A program made the translations under genes and the position numbers. Source: Theristus sp. LFF4_11 (Eukaryota; Nematoda; Chromadorea; Monhysterida; Xyalidae). From it: a stretch of 64,000 nt of DNA. Location of the stretch: positions 79,718 through 143,717 of the forward strand of contig JASANC010003656.1 of assembly GCA_030248135.1 (NCBI GenBank), in the 5' to 3' direction. The notes beneath the pieces were generated by a model. The model saw only the letters and a list, made by a program, of their open reading frames with translations, was not told where the DNA came from and made no database searches. Of this stretch, positions 1 to 13,297 are shown in pieces (position 1 is the first letter of the stretch; each line of letters opens with the position of its first letter).

Positions 1-866
1 AAAGGCTGCCTCAGGCTCCAGTTAGTTTTGTTTGGTTTCATTCAAGTATTCAAGAAAATTGTAAATTACTTCTGTTCATTTATGAAAACCAGCCATACCA
101 CAACGCAACGTTAGGATCTGGAAACGTCTCAAAATTTGGCAGTAATTCTTTTTTTGAGAAATAATCCGAAAAAAAAACATGAAGAAAGCTAATGTGGTAA
201 AAAAATATACACATTGGAAGTTATTGCTTTGAAATTTTCACTTTTTTGTAAGAATCAGATGTTTTCCAATCTTGAACGTCAACATGACGCCTTGTAATAA
301 ATAAGACAGAAATATTAACACAAATTTTCAGTTTGATAATCAAAATCAAAAGTTGATGAATCCGGTAACGTCGGCACTCTCACAAATAAAGTAAAACTGA
401 TTGTTGTTGTAAACTGAAGTAAACGTTATTGCCGTAAAACATTCTTTGACAGAGCACAGTGTGGCAGTTGAAACAAATTTCAAAGCAATATGTCAAACGA
501 TATTATTGCATTATGGCTATGAGAACGCAAGCAACAGTCACAAAAACAATAAAAATCAAAAAAGGGAAAAATCACGGGCATGAAAATCACAAAAAACGCA
601 ATGAACTAGTTAACAACAACCAATCAATACCAAAGCTCTCAAAGAAAAGAAAAAAGTTTTCAGCAGAAAAGACAATTTCAACAATAACCACTGCTGTCAT
701 AAGTTTCAAAATTTGTCAGACATCAGTTCATCAACAAATTCACATTTGTCTTGTTTTTGCCCAATTTCAGATGGTCAACTAAAAGGCAAATGATACAATT
801 CAACATATTGCGATAATTTTTATCTGAAAATCGCAAAAAATATCTCTAAACACATAATATTGCTTA

Positions 867-872
867 TTTATT
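867..872 (-). promoter_or_regulatory. Candidate polyadenylation signal of the cholinesterase-like gene
   Basis: AATAAA on the minus strand about 250 bases beyond the stop codon. It lies at the edge of a MITE (868-1086), so the 3' end of the transcript may be supplied by the repeat. Position only; no transcript data. Confidence 0.35.
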
Positions 873-1086
873 TGAAAGGGTCCAACCGAAATGACGTCAT
901 GTCATTTGCTCTAAAACATGGCGCATGTTGCGTTCGCAGCGTCAACCCATTTATACGAGAAAAAATATCCTGAACGGGTGAAAAACGAAACTGAAGTTTT
1001 GATGTGAAAAAAACGGCTTGTGCAGTCGAAACAAACGACCGGTTCTTCAACCATGACATCATTTCGGTCTGGCACGTTTGAATAAT
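868..1086. repeat. CRE-MITE, divergent copy
   Basis: A short inverted-repeat element. Its left end (TTTGAAAGGGTCC then CCGAAATGACGTCA) matches the reverse complement of its right end (TGACATCATTTCGG then TGGCACGTTTGAAT). It belongs to the same family as the copies at 32.9, 53.9, 57.9 and 59.4 kb. The left end keeps a perfect TGACGTCA; the right end has one change. Confidence 0.65.
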
Positions 1087-1125
1087 CGCACAACGTCGTC
1101 GTCGTCGTTTGCACATTATTTCCAT

Positions 1126-4100
1126 TCACAATTCATCCTCCTCCACGTCCTTTCGCGTGCAATAGAACGCGAGCCCGACGAGGATCGCGAGAAAGAACAG
1201 CGAACAACAGAGCAGTATCCAGGTCGCCCATTGCCAGTCGGACAGTTTCGACTCGAGATTCGCGATTTTGTCCCAGTTGCCGACGTCGACCGCCTCCAGT
1301 TGCGTGGCGGCGTACCAGTTCCAGAAGACGTGCCCCCTGTAGTTGTAGCCGACCTTCATCTCCGGACTGTCCGTGATACTGAGGTAGTTCAGTTCGCGCT
1401 CGGAGAACTGCGTCCAGTTGAACGCGAAGCCGGACGCCTCCGGCGTTGGAACACTATGCGGAGAAGATGGGACCGAGTTGGAAGACATTGTGTTGAGCTT
1501 TTGAACAATAATACAACTTTGAACTGAGTTGATTAGCTTTTCAACCTTTCATCTCTAAAAATGTCTGAATAGGAAACTGGCCAACTGCTATTTTTTGGTG
1601 TCATGTTTAATTCGACTTCTCAAAAACTCACAGTTGACTTCAATGACTTGAATTTTGAAAAGGTCCTCAGCTAAACCTCTATTACTACTTGAAGTGTGGC
1701 AGACATTCGCTGCCGATAAAAAACGCGGTGTGTCAACAAAACCATTGTGCTGAATCAAGTGTAGGGTGTGTGTGGTGACGTTATCGTAAACCTAAAATAA
1801 TACACACACACCCTGTTGTCACGAAGTTTGTCAACAGTTCGGCAAATATCTCCGTCACACGTCTGTCCAGTTGCCAGTTCTTGTCGCGTCGCTCGTGTAG
1901 AAAGTCGAAGTCGGTCTCAAACAGCAGAATCATGTCCGAGCCGTGGAAGGATCCTGTTATTGGTGGCTCATGTATTAATAACAGCTGACTACTTTGTTCG
2001 TTACTTCAAGAATGAGATACGAAGAAAAGTAAACTTGGTGGGCTAATCCAGTCGAATATAATCTGCCGACGGCATAAACCACCCGCAGTCATGTAGACTA
2101 CATTCGCGCTGGTAGTGTCGAGCCAATCAGATGGCAGGAAGGCTGTGTTGTCATAGACTGTACCACCAATGAAACGCAAATCAAATGAAAATTAGAACTT
2201 CAATCTTCAAACGACGACTTACCGACCCAGTCGTTCGGCTCGACAAACAGATTCTCGCTCTCATGATCGAACGAGTATAAATAGGCGGGCACGTTGCTCT
2301 GCGCGTAGTAACTGGCCAGTTCGGATGCCGGCGCCGTGTACCAGAAGTGCGAGTACATCTGAATGAGAGTGGAGCGGAACTGAAGAAAACACGCTTTCAC
2401 CTTTCTGCGTGTGCTCGTTTGCTTGTCACCACAAAACACGACGGTGTTTACAAACTTTCTTCCGAGACACACCGACTTTACCAATCAAAGTTGTCCAATC
2501 GTTTCGTTTCGTTTTATACGGCGCTCATAAATGTCAGGCAAATGCACAAGGAAACAGGTTCCAATCCAGCAAGCTGGGTGCACAGCCAGAAAAAAATTAA
2601 AAACAATAAATCAATACAGAAAATCAATCAAACGAAACCGACATCAAGAATTCCGTCCTTGAGCACCGTGGACGAGTCGAGTTTCGGATCGCGCCGCGAG
2701 TGCACGTACTCGTACAAGCAGCCTGCCGTGATCAGTTTGTGGTTCTTGAAGCCGGCGTAGGTCGACGTGAGATTCTGCACGAGCAACTCCGCCGTCTTCT
2801 CCGTCATCGAGCTGATGTTGACGCCGTGGCGCGCCAGGATCACTGCGGACAAAACGTTGAAAAACGTAGAGAAACCGGTTTTTTGCAAAAACACCCGATT
2901 CAACGGCATTGCAAGGCAGGGTGTACATTTTTTGTATGTGTGTGCTAGTGTGTTTGCTTGTGAGATTGTGATTGCAAATCCAGCAGCACAACAAAACACA
3001 CGCTGTTGAACCAGGAAATCGCACGATATTCAACCCCACAACATTTGGTCTCCGTATCTGATGATGCTGTTTCAACCAGTTTTATCAGAGCTTCCTGTAT
3101 TCTTGCGGAATAGAATGAATGCGCGAAACCGTTTTTTTTGTGTCACCTAAACTCAGCGAGCTCTCATCCTTCGTCGTTCCGATCAGCATCGGTCGCTTTC
3201 GCTCGAACGTGCTCGCACGATCACGCGGCGCATGGATGTATTCCTTGTCGATCATCGGCACGAACTCCTGGTAGTCGTCCCACGCTTTCCGCTGAAAGTA
3301 TAGCGCAAGTTCGGCCTGGACACCGTGCACACTCCGTTTTATGGCACAGCAATGTTGCGGTGGCAGTAATGATACGTAGTTGTGCGTTTACAAACAAACA
3401 CACAGGCACGCACACATACACGGTATTGCAGCAGCGCGTGGCTTATGTGCGTGTGCATCAGTGGGCGTGTCTGTATGTTTGTTTTCGTTGTTTTCAAAGA
3501 CTAGAACGCCGATTCCATATCAGATGGGAAAGCACTTTCAGCTGATTGTCTAGTTTCCTGCTGACTACTTTTTTTGGTTGGTAATTTTTCTATTTTACTA
3601 TTTTTCTATTTTTCTGTTTTGGAAACCGAACCCGAGAAAGCGCCACCGACCGCCTGCTCGTGGCGCATGATCTCCTCCGGTTTCACCGGTGCCAGACATT
3701 TTTCCAGCGCGCTCGAATTCGCGGCGCGACACGACAGCAGATGATTGAGCGCCCATGTGGCGTTCAGCGCCGTGCCCCGGACCATGCCCGGCGTTAGCGC
3801 GGTGCCGCTCAGTAGGATCGTTTGCGCGAATTTGCCTGGCACGCAGTTTGTTTTGAACTAGTCCATTATGAATTTCTTTTTTTTGGACCTGATTATATTC
3901 AGGCAACCAAAATGTCAGTCAATGCAACAAAACATTCCGTTCCAACCACACACACACACTGCGAGCTCTGACAGTCGAACTGTAATCAATCTGCTGATTG
4001 GCTGCTTTTGAGTCAGGCTCATTGATTTGTTCAACCAGCTCGATGCAGCCAATCAGCAGCATATAATGATTTGCAGTTTGACTGGTAGTCTGAAGACAGT

Positions 4101-6318
4101 GTGCGCATAAAAAAGGATTGAGCGATGGGAATTTAAAAGAAACATGCAAACGTTATTTCCTCCTCATTCAGTGTGCAGCGGTTTTCTGTTCTTGCTTCAC
4201 CTTTCGCCTGCGTCGAGTGCGACAACAGCGACACGGCCGTTGCGCCCGATCCCTGACCCATCAAGGTCACCCGATTCGGATCGCCGCCGAACGCTCGAAT
4301 GTCGGACGCGACCCACTCCAGCGCCAGCAGTATGTCCTTGAGACCGTTGTTCGGCGGCAGATTGTCGTCGTTCGTTGTTAGAAAGCCTGCAAAGTGTGTG
4401 CGTGTGTCGTGGTTTTTTGTTTCTGGTATTGTTGTTTTTTGTTGGATTGTTGTTCTGAACTGAAGTGATGTTGATTATTGAATGCAGCGGAGAACTACAC
4501 ACGAAGTCAACCTCAAGATGAATGTGTTGTTATATTCATGCATTGTAATATGACTAAACAAGGGCTAGTCCGACTTTTTTCAAAACTTCAAACTGTTATT
4601 CATGTTGGGTTGCAAACAGAAACTCAACTCAACATTCTGTTGACAATTTAATGTTGAATTCTTTTGAACGTTTAACAAAGATTCAGCGACATTCCAACAA
4701 AGGTGTCCGAGAACAGTTATCCGGAGTCCTGTCTGCCCGGGTGGCCCAGCCCCGGGCCGTGTCCTTGTACCGCAAAGTAGCTCAAACATCGCGTATGGTG
4801 TTGCCACTTTTATTTCCAGCAAACTACGCGGGACACGCAGGCCGGCAGAACACTGGGCACCTGTTCGGACACTTTTTAGCGTGACACAGTAAAAAAACAA
4901 AAAAATGGCCAACCGAATGGTCCGAGCCGATAGTTCAAAGTGACGAACACAATGTTACGACTGACAAAGTTCATCAGAATTGGCTCCTGCTGAAAATCGC
5001 TCGCTGAACCAATTTGAAAGCCGCCCGGATGAATGAACACAATGACGGGATATGTGTTGTTGTGTAGCCACTGAAATGTTGTTGTCTTTTGGTTTTGTTT
5101 CGGATTTCCATATTGAATTTTCCTTCGCCTGCGTTGAACAACCCTAACATGTAGGCCCGAATCAAGGTCCGGCACAAAAAAAAGTTCAAAACATGGTCCG
5201 GTCTTAACAGAGGTCCGAAACAAGGTCCGGTCCGGTCCGATACCAAGAGAGGTCCGAACCAATTTCCGATTTCACCAAAAGAGGTCCGACAATTAAATCT
5301 GGCACGGTGTGCGTTCGAATAGACTTGAAAAAAATTTGAAAATTCAATTTTTCACGCTCTCTGCAAAAAAGTGACATCTCGATTCTGACATGCCGCAAAG
5401 TTACAGAAAACGCACGTGCTCTTACCGGTGCTAAGGTGAACACATTCAAGTATAAACAGTCCTCCGACATGTAATCGAAGACTTTCGTTCGAATGCGCTC
5501 GTAGCGCGACGCTTTGTGCTTCGCTTGCTTTTTCGGGTCGACGTTGCTTCTCGGCTGATAGCAGGCCTCTTTGTATTGCGTCGTGTTCATGGTGCCCTTC
5601 CACGGCGCAGGGGGCACGGATTTCTGGAAAGTTTTCGGTAAACTATAGCTGCATTTCCTATAAGATCTGTTACGAGGTGAACCGCAATTCTCAGCAAACG
5701 TTTTCAAACCATACGAATGAAAGGGTGTTTTGCGCTTTTTACAAAGAAAGTCCGCTAGCGAAAACCGAAATGTCGCACAAAAAGCATTATCATTTTAGAA
5801 ATTTTATGGTCATAAAAGCTTCACGCTCGGCAAAACGCCGCACAGCAAAAGCAAAAAAAACCGAATCCTCAATGCGACGCGGCGCCGCAAGTTTGAATTG
5901 CCGCGCAATTTTGGAGCCGTTTTCTTATCCCTGGGTCTCGAAAGAAAGGATCATGCTCCAACAACAGTGAAACACAACACCGACAAATAGGGTGACCGAC
6001 CTTGAATCGGTATTTACCAACGGGCGGGCGCGCATACGGGATCCCCTTGAAAACGCTGAACGTCTCGGCGCCCATCTCCAGTCGTTCGCCTCGTATTCGA
6101 CCCAGGTTCATCTCCACTTCGGTCGGTCCACTTTTCACGGTCGCTTTCATCGATTGAGCATTCGCGGTGGTATGGGTGGATGGCGAGAGAATGACGATGA
6201 TGATGACAACGGTGATGGCTGGTGGCACCGCCAGTGTGGCACGCCAAATTGTCCGAAAAAACGTCATTAGTGGCAGCATCGTTGTTGACGCACACGGCAG
6301 CTTTTTTGGCGGAGTCAT
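1126..6318 (-). CDS. Membrane-anchored cholinesterase-like adhesion protein (catalytically dead carboxylesterase family)
   Basis: Ten exons on the minus strand: 6318-6001, 5623-5426, 5070-4914, 4386-4201, 3835-3651, 3315-3147, 2842-2643, 2358-2223, 1953-1812, 1453-1126. They sum to 2019 bases (672 residues plus stop) with all phases matching. Domains in order: an N-terminal hydrophobic signal segment (about residues 27-45), GIPYA and EDCLYLNV family motifs, the oxyanion-loop region HPGGF, the nucleophile elbow, the acid region TTKDES (Glu near 399), the histidine region GSFHGSD (His near 520), one C-terminal transmembrane helix (about 637-660) and an 11-residue acidic tail. The nucleophile elbow reads GQGSG (about 268-272) where active esterases have GESAG, so the catalytic serine position is Gly. 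This is the hallmark of the noncatalytic group (neuroligin, gliotactin, neurotactin), which mediate cell or synaptic adhesion. The start Met is the first in the open frame; Met14 is an alternative. Membership of the family is firm; orthology to a named member is not. Confidence 0.9.
3985..4066. repeat. Short fold-back element with CCAAT-type stem
   Basis: Inside an intron of the cholinesterase-like gene, CTGCTGATTGGCTGC is followed about 50 bases later by its exact reverse complement GCAGCCAATCAGCAG. Looser versions of this ATTGG/CCAAT hairpin occur in introns elsewhere in the window (about 27.0, 28.2, 42.8, 52.1 and 60.0 kb). Confidence 0.55.
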
Positions 6319-9300
6319 TCAGTGGTGCCGTTTTTATGGTACGCAACCCATCGTGGCGCTGTGGTACGGGGCAGTGAAATGCTGATGACGGAGTGCGGGA
6401 AAAACACCCGAAATTTATTGCTTGCTATCGAACTTTGACTGGTCTGTTAGGTTACTGGTGGCATTTTTCTTCACGCGCACGTATTTTCGATCGCGTTTTA
6501 GTTTCTCAATAATTCATTCGAACGGTCATTTTGGAACGACTCGATAAACGAGATTTATGTCGTTTTAAAGCAATAAAGCCTTTTCTGTCATTTTACGGTA
6601 CCTTCTCTTCATTTGGCGCACATTGCAATAATAAAATAGTGGTTGTGCAAAACAACGTTGCACTTCTAATCTTATGGCGATATAATTTTTGGGCTGAAAA
6701 TAAAAAAAAACTCGAAGCTGCAACAATAAACATGTGCTGTAAAGTAGTGAGCGATATTGTTTTTTGGAGAAAACTTCTGGCAACAAGTGTTGCGTTTTCT
6801 TGTTTGCAACTAAAAAAACAAATGCGCAGTAAAAAAGTAAAAACTATGGTGAAAAAGACACGGCTGGTAAGATATGGTGATTAAAGAATGATGGTGTTTT
6901 GTCGCAAAGATGCTTAAAAAACAGTGAAACGTAGTAACAACTGATTTATGGAGATACGAAGGCAACAGGCGACTAGTGAAATCTGGTGATGTCACTTTGT
7001 GATTCATGAGAGCGCACGGAGGCCTGCCTCCATGGAAAGCATTCAAACACAAGTGTGCACAGATCCCTTTCTTGTTTGCGGCTGGTTCGCAACACTGGAA
7101 TCAGCTGAAATCCAAACAACAACACACAGAAGAGAAAACAACAATGAATCGAGCTGCACAAATGTAGCTACACCCATTGTTCAATATCGTTTGAAAAGAC
7201 GTGCCAATAGCCCAATAGGAGCAGTGATGAAAGAAGCTACAGTTGCGCAATAATAAAACTTTAAAAATAAAAGACTGAATGTATGAAACGCGCGCGTCAT
7301 GAAAAACGAAACAAACCCGAATCCGACTGTGTGGTGTACGTTGCAACAAAAGAGCACATACAATGCCCATCCGAACAACGACGTCACGAAATCAATACGC
7401 CATTCAAAGACGCGTTGCCAATGTCCATGCGCGCCGCAGTTTCCGTTCTTGCAAGCTCGCAAAAGAGCACGAATTCTTTGTAGTGCGCATCAAAAACTCG
7501 CCAAAAGCTGGACTGTCGAATTTCAAAAAAAACTTTAACCACACGGAGCACGGTATGTACCGTACTAATGGGTCTCGACGCGACCACATTGTATGCTGCG
7601 TACTGCAAGGGAAATGGGAGCCCTCAAAAAACAAGTCGCAGCACAGTAATTGCAATAAGGATTTCTCCTTGGCAATCAGGGACTTCTGCGACGAGATCGT
7701 ATCGAGACCAAGTACAGTGGAAAAGTCGTGTCATATTGTTCCGGCCTTTTCTGCAACGCACGCCAGCTTCAGCGCATTGAACTGCGCGAAAAGTGCACGC
7801 ACAGTCAAGGAAGGCATTTGTGCTTGTGGTCTGCTGTGAGCAAAAATGATACAACACTGCAGTCAGTGTGTGTGTGTGTGGAGTGGAGTGGACCACCGAA
7901 ACTCGTTTTCTCTGTGACGTTTTTGACTCCAATGCATGCCCCCCCCGCGCACCCTCCAGAAATCCAAAGGACAACCCGCGACTTTTGTTGGTGCCCCCGT
8001 CTCCCCTCCATCCCGGATTGCTGTTGCGTGCCGCATCTGCATGAGACAGTTGGTTACAGGACACTCCAAAAAGTCGTCGCGCACTTTAATCGCATACAAT
8101 GTACCCAATACCACTGTGTGTATCAGGCTATTGTTGTTCAGCAAGTGTATTTGTCGTTGAACTTGAGCCACGCCCAAAAGCTTTTTTCTTTAAGCGACCC
8201 TGTGTCAGTAAAAGTACAATCATCAAAAGTACAATATTTTGTCTCCCGCAGTGTGCGACATGAAAAAAACCGCTGACGCGGTAAAAAAAGACTCATGAAT
8301 TTGCCATGCCAGCGCGCATTCAAACACGCATTTTCAATTTAAAATTTTCAAATTTCAAAAAATTGTGCTACACGTGAAAAGTACTAGATACCAGTCAAAA
8401 GGAACGGATACAAAAAGTGTACACGTACAACAACTACATGTAACTCATGGGGAATTTCAAAATTTTTCTGTAACACAATAAAAAGGCAATGCGTGGCCAC
8501 AAGTGAGCAAAGCTGAACTGAGCTCATCATGATGGTTTCGGTTGTCTTTCGAATGTACAGTACATGATAGAACACCAAAAACTCGTTGAATGCATCAATA
8601 ACGTGCCTCCATGTTTCAGCGGTTATTTTTCTTGCATGATTGCATATCCATATTATTTATGTATGTTCTCGTATGTTTCAGTTCCCGTTAAACTCTGTAT
8701 CTTTTTTGACCACTGGTTTTTATGTATGTTTAGAATTTTGGTATATGTGTTGTCTGTAGCAGTTTGGCTGAAGGATGTATTTTTAACCGTTTTGCAATGT
8801 TCAGCTAGAAAGGAACTGTTTTGAAATGTTTAGTTTTGAAGCTTTCTCGTTGAAGCAAGCGTCACTGTCAGACCTTTGACAACTCGAATTTAGTCGTGGA
8901 GATAAATTTGAGCAAACCCATGATACACACACAACAGATACATGTTTTAGCTAGCAACATCTGTGCGTTAAATTAGCATTTGAAAGTTTGGAATTGCGCA
9001 AAAGAACAAGAAACGTGAGCAATCTGCAATGTGCAGACTGCTGGTTTCGCGGTTTGCCTCTCCACTGTCAAAGCGATTTTTAGTAACGAACCAAAAATGC
9101 TGCAACAACGGCAGAAATTCAATTTTCTGAGTCACACGTTTTTATGTGCGATGTGGTCGTTCCAAAGTCTGTTTGGCCATTTTTTGTTTGTCGCTTTTGT
9201 TTGTTTTAACTTCGGAAGATGCGATAAAAAGACAAAACAAGCTAAAAAATCTGCAAAATCCGCAGGGACCCGTACTGATCTGATAGGAGTGATAGGAACA

Positions 9301-11690
9301 ACTCCGGAACAAGAAACAACCATATAAAACAAAAAAACAAGACATACCGAATCCTATAAATCATAAGCAAGGACAAAAAGACTCTAGATAAGAACAATGG
9401 AGAAACGTTGATGATGTGAACTTTTCAAGCATGATACCCTTTTTTTGGAATAAGAAAAATAATAGGCCACATTGTACAATTGTTCTCATTTTTTATCAAA
9501 CCCACAGAAATCAGTATTTTTCTCGGCTACACTGATTAGCTAAAGTAGCCAGTTTTTGCAGAATCAATGGTGGTCAAATAAATATATGACAAAAGTTTTT
9601 GAGCTACACATCACATATATCATGGACGAACAACCCTCGATTTGAAAACATACCTATATTTAAAGATTGTGCAATCACCCAGCAATAAAATGCAGACTTT
9701 TTCTGTTAATTCCATCTAACACAGTGCTCCAGTTACACTGTAAACCAAAAGCTGCTGATTCAAAAGCTCTTATTGCGTAGTTTATGCTTGAAATATGTAT
9801 TATGACATGATTGTACAATGTGAAATATAACCGCACGCCATGTATCCTTGGACTGAGGTCAGAATAACAAATAACCAGCGAATTTGCGAACTATAAATAC
9901 AAAGATATGGCAGCTGCAAGAGTTCCTACATACATACGATATCACTAGCTTAAAAGAGCGAAAAACTGAAATTCACAGAGCATTTTCATGAATAGACCAC
10001 AAATTTATATGTTTCGAAGAGCGCATGTACATTGTAAACCACATAAACGGATTATCACCCTCGTACTGCAAAAGAGGCAACCATGCAGATACACACGAAC
10101 GCGATTTATATATGTTTGGTGATCTACTGATTGTAGTGAATGTACCCTACATGTTCGTTTCCATAATTTTCGGGGACATTATATTTCTATCTTGATGCTT
10201 TAAGCCAGCTTTCGATCAGTAAACCGTTTCACTTTGTTGGAGTCCGTTCCCGGTTTCCGTTCAGTTTCAACGGCGGTGGTTCACTTTCATTTGAATTGTG
10301 TTTTTCTTTTTTAGTTCATTGTTACAAAAGCAAATTATGGCAACACGGCGCAAACACGCAGAAATAACAACAAGGGTACGTAGTCTCTTTTGTATTTTTT
10401 ATCTTCTGAAAACGTGCAGGAAGGAACTAGCCGTATAGAAAGACAAGTATGTTCGGTTGATGTTGCACGCTGCACTGATATACGTTCTAGGTAACTTGAC
10501 GGATTTAAAATTTACGCGGTAACATAACGGTTTACATAAGTTACTCACGGTACACTTATGTAAATTCGGTTTGTATATAAAACGGTTTCAGTTTTTTGCG
10601 AGGCTTTGCGAGCAAAGTCAGCCTTTTCTTGCGGACCCACTAAACCACTGGCGCACAGTTGCTATTTTGTTTCAATTTTACCTTTGGAATGGTTATCAGA
10701 GTGGCAAACCCGCGCACAGTTTGTGCCAGTGTGTTTGCTTGCTACTGTGGTCCGTAAACCATAGATGCGTTCGTGCACTTGTTGATGCAGATGCACAAAC
10801 CAGAGTACTTCTCAATTCACTTCGCAACAGAAACTAGAAACTGTTGCACTAGCATTGTGTTTTCAAAAGAAAAAAGCCTCTTACTTTTGCGCCAAGTGCA
10901 CGGGTTTGTGCAGATGTGAATCAATAAGTGCACGAACATGTGCAATACTTTTCGTGCTTCGGGCTCAACGTGCTCCCCAATACTCGTTGCCCCGAAAACA
11001 ACCCCACACAAAAATCGTTCGCACACTCATTAACTGTTTTGTGTTGTCACCCTTGACATACAACGCGCACATGGCTGTTGAAACTTCAGCTCATGGAAAC
11101 ACGACAACCAATGGGCGTTTACGAAAGGTCAGACACCCATGCCAGCACGTTTTTATGAATGATGTATATCATAAAATACACAGAGACACACACAAATACA
11201 AGGCAAGGACACGATATAGGATTCACATTTTGAAATGACAGTATAATATTGGACTGTATCAAAGAGCAGAGTTTTGGGTATAGAGCTGATCTCGGCCACC
11301 AACTCTCGCCTTTATATAGGTTTTGGAACCTAGATAATGGAGGGAGTGAGTGGCAGGGAGCAGTTGTGAAAAGAGTGTAGAAAGTATAGAGATTAGTTAG
11401 AACCATTACAAAAGAGTGGCAGATACGATAGAGAACAAGGAATCACAATTGCAGTTATAGCGTTATGAGTATAAGAAATCATTAGAGTCAGTTTCACCAT
11501 TGCGTTCATCCAACGTGCACACGCGTTACGTCCAAATCACAGCTGGCGTCCAACGTTAAACGGTCAGCCTCCGTGCTCACCCGTGTTCTGTGGTCAACTA
11601 ATGATCAGGCCGGAGCGCGGCGCGTGGACAGCACGTGCACAGTGAAGGTCTGATCCATCCGCTAGGGTATTGTGCAACAATGCACATTAC
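6319..11690. other. Gene-poor stretch upstream of the cholinesterase-like gene
   Basis: No open frame here shows family motifs, conserved spacing or splice-compatible neighbours. The open frames, up to about 180 codons, are scattered over all frames and both strands, as expected by chance. A small hairpin (TTACATAAGT with its complement) lies near 10532-10563. The promoter of the minus-strand gene must lie in the first part of this stretch, but I cannot point to it. Confidence 0.6.
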
Positions 11691-11693
11691 ATG

Positions 11694-12032
11694 TGTAGCG
11701 CTTGCAAACGGAGCAGCGAGCACAATCGGACGCTCTGCGAGGCGAATCGTCACCTTATCTGCATCGGAAATGGTAGGCCAAGCTTTGGGACGCTCAAAAA
11801 CTTCATCGCAGATGTCGTAGCCTAAAATCAGTCGGTAAAACGGCCCAAAATCGACTGCTAAAGGTTTTACGAGGTATAATCAAAGAAAATTTTTGTTGAA
11901 CTTTCGAAAAATTGTGCCAAAATTGAGGTTTTCAGAGCATATTAGAAAAAAAATTTTCGATTTTTTTTTTTAAATTGGCATTTTTGTTTTTTTTAATCAC
12001 TTTAAAAAAAATTATTTTTGTTTAACAACCCT
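11694..12032 (+). repeat. Copy of the TAGGGTTGTT-ended repeat family (truncated)
   Basis: From GTAGCGCTTGCAAACG to the end AACAACCCTA this stretch is nearly identical to 16386-16738 and, inverted, to 16748-17100. The element ends in TAGGGTTGTTAAA plus A-rich sequence on each side. This copy lacks the left third. Confidence 0.75.
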
Positions 12033-12036
12033 ACAC

Positions 12037-12290
12037 GGGATCGCACGGGTAATACCAAATTTTTGCTTTAGAAAAACACAGAAATTCTTGTAAAATACAG
12101 AATATTTTGTGCAAACAAGCTGCTTGTTTGGTTAGAAACAACAAAATATATGCAGGGACAGACAAAAACGTCAAAAAAATGCAAAAATTACGGTATTTTT
12201 GGAAAAAATTGAGAAGAGATTGACCACCGTGAGGGGGGAGTGCGATCCCGTGTTTTCTCGCGGAGGGGGGTGGGGGAGTCTAGTACCCGT
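12037..12290 (+). repeat. Dispersed repeat, first copy (pair with 15771-16014)
   Basis: About 230-250 bases beginning CGGGATCGCACGGGTAATA and ending in a G-rich stretch after TTTTCTCGCGGAG are almost identical to 15771-16014. It lies directly beside the TAGGGTTGTT family both times, which suggests a larger repeat unit. Confidence 0.75.
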
Positions 12291-13084
12291 GTCGAGGTAA
12301 AGGGGGGAGGGGGGGTACACGAGTATCTGCCCGTGCACGGGCAGGATTTTCGGCTGAGGGGGGTGGGGGGTCCCCCCGCACTTTCGCTACTGATGGGAAT
12401 CGGTTGTTAAAAATCATAGGGTTGTTAAAAAAAACAAAAAATCGTCATTTTTGTTTTTTTCTTCATTTTTTTAAAATATTCAAAAATGAAAGTTCTGCCA
12501 AATCAACCAGGCATAGTTGTTCTAGGGGGGCTGCCTGAGGGGGGCCGGCCTAGGGTTAGGGTTGTTAAAAAAAACAAAAAGGTTGGCACGTTTTATGATA
12601 TTACGCTCCAGTTAACTCACGCTCCTTATTGGATGTTCTCGGACATTGCTAAAACGGACCGAAACCTAATAACCAAACCTAAGCTCAAGCTTAAGCAAAA
12701 CCTGTTCCTAACCTAATCCTAACCTAAGCCAAGCCTTTTTAAGAAAGCAGGAATAAAAACAACAGCGTTTTGAACGAGTTTACGTTGAGTGCGGAGCGTG
12801 TGCACGCGCGCTAGTGGATCATGAGCAATGAGCAATGCGGATGCGGGGCAGGTGCATATCATAATGAAGCTTTGCGAAACAAAAATCGTCATTTTTGTAA
12901 AAATTTTTTTTTTAATTTCAAAAATTAGGCCTTTAACAAAATCACGGAGACAACACCGGTTGGAATGAGTCGTTTCATGGGCAACAGGCTGCGTGCAGCT
13001 AAAGTGACTCATATTTTATATGCACACAACACGCTGCGCACCTTTAACAAAACCACGGAACACGGAGGCACGCGGATTGGGAGA

Positions 13085-13297
13085 GATTGGGGGGGGGTCT
13101 CCGCCAGACAAAATTTCATGGGGGGTGTGGGGGGTGTCGGCCAAATTTTCGAGGGGGGGGGGGTCCGATGGGGGGGGGGTTCCCGGTTTTAGGGGGGGTG
13201 GCACGGTGCCCCCCCACCCGACGGTCTCTGGTGCTCTGGGGGGGGGGCAGTACCGTGGGCGAGGGGGGGGGCTACACCCCCCCAGAGCACTAGAGAC
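13085..13297. repeat. G-run repeat, left half of an interrupted inverted pair
   Basis: At least eight runs of seven or more G (or C) within about 200 bases. The stretch with CATGGGGGG, GTCGGCCAAATTTTCGAG and CCGGTTTTAGGGGGG is found inverted at 14095-14235. The two halves flank the hAT-type element at 13298-14094. High potential for G-quadruplex formation. Confidence 0.7.

Noticed and set aside
2041..2200. Extra exon of the cholinesterase-like gene
   Set aside because: Exons 2358-2223 and 1953-1812 join directly in phase and give the expected NDWVG-SFHGSD family sequence, leaving no room for an insert.
7728..8276. 182-codon open frame on the plus strand
   Set aside because: No recognisable motif; overlapped by equally long open frames on both strands.
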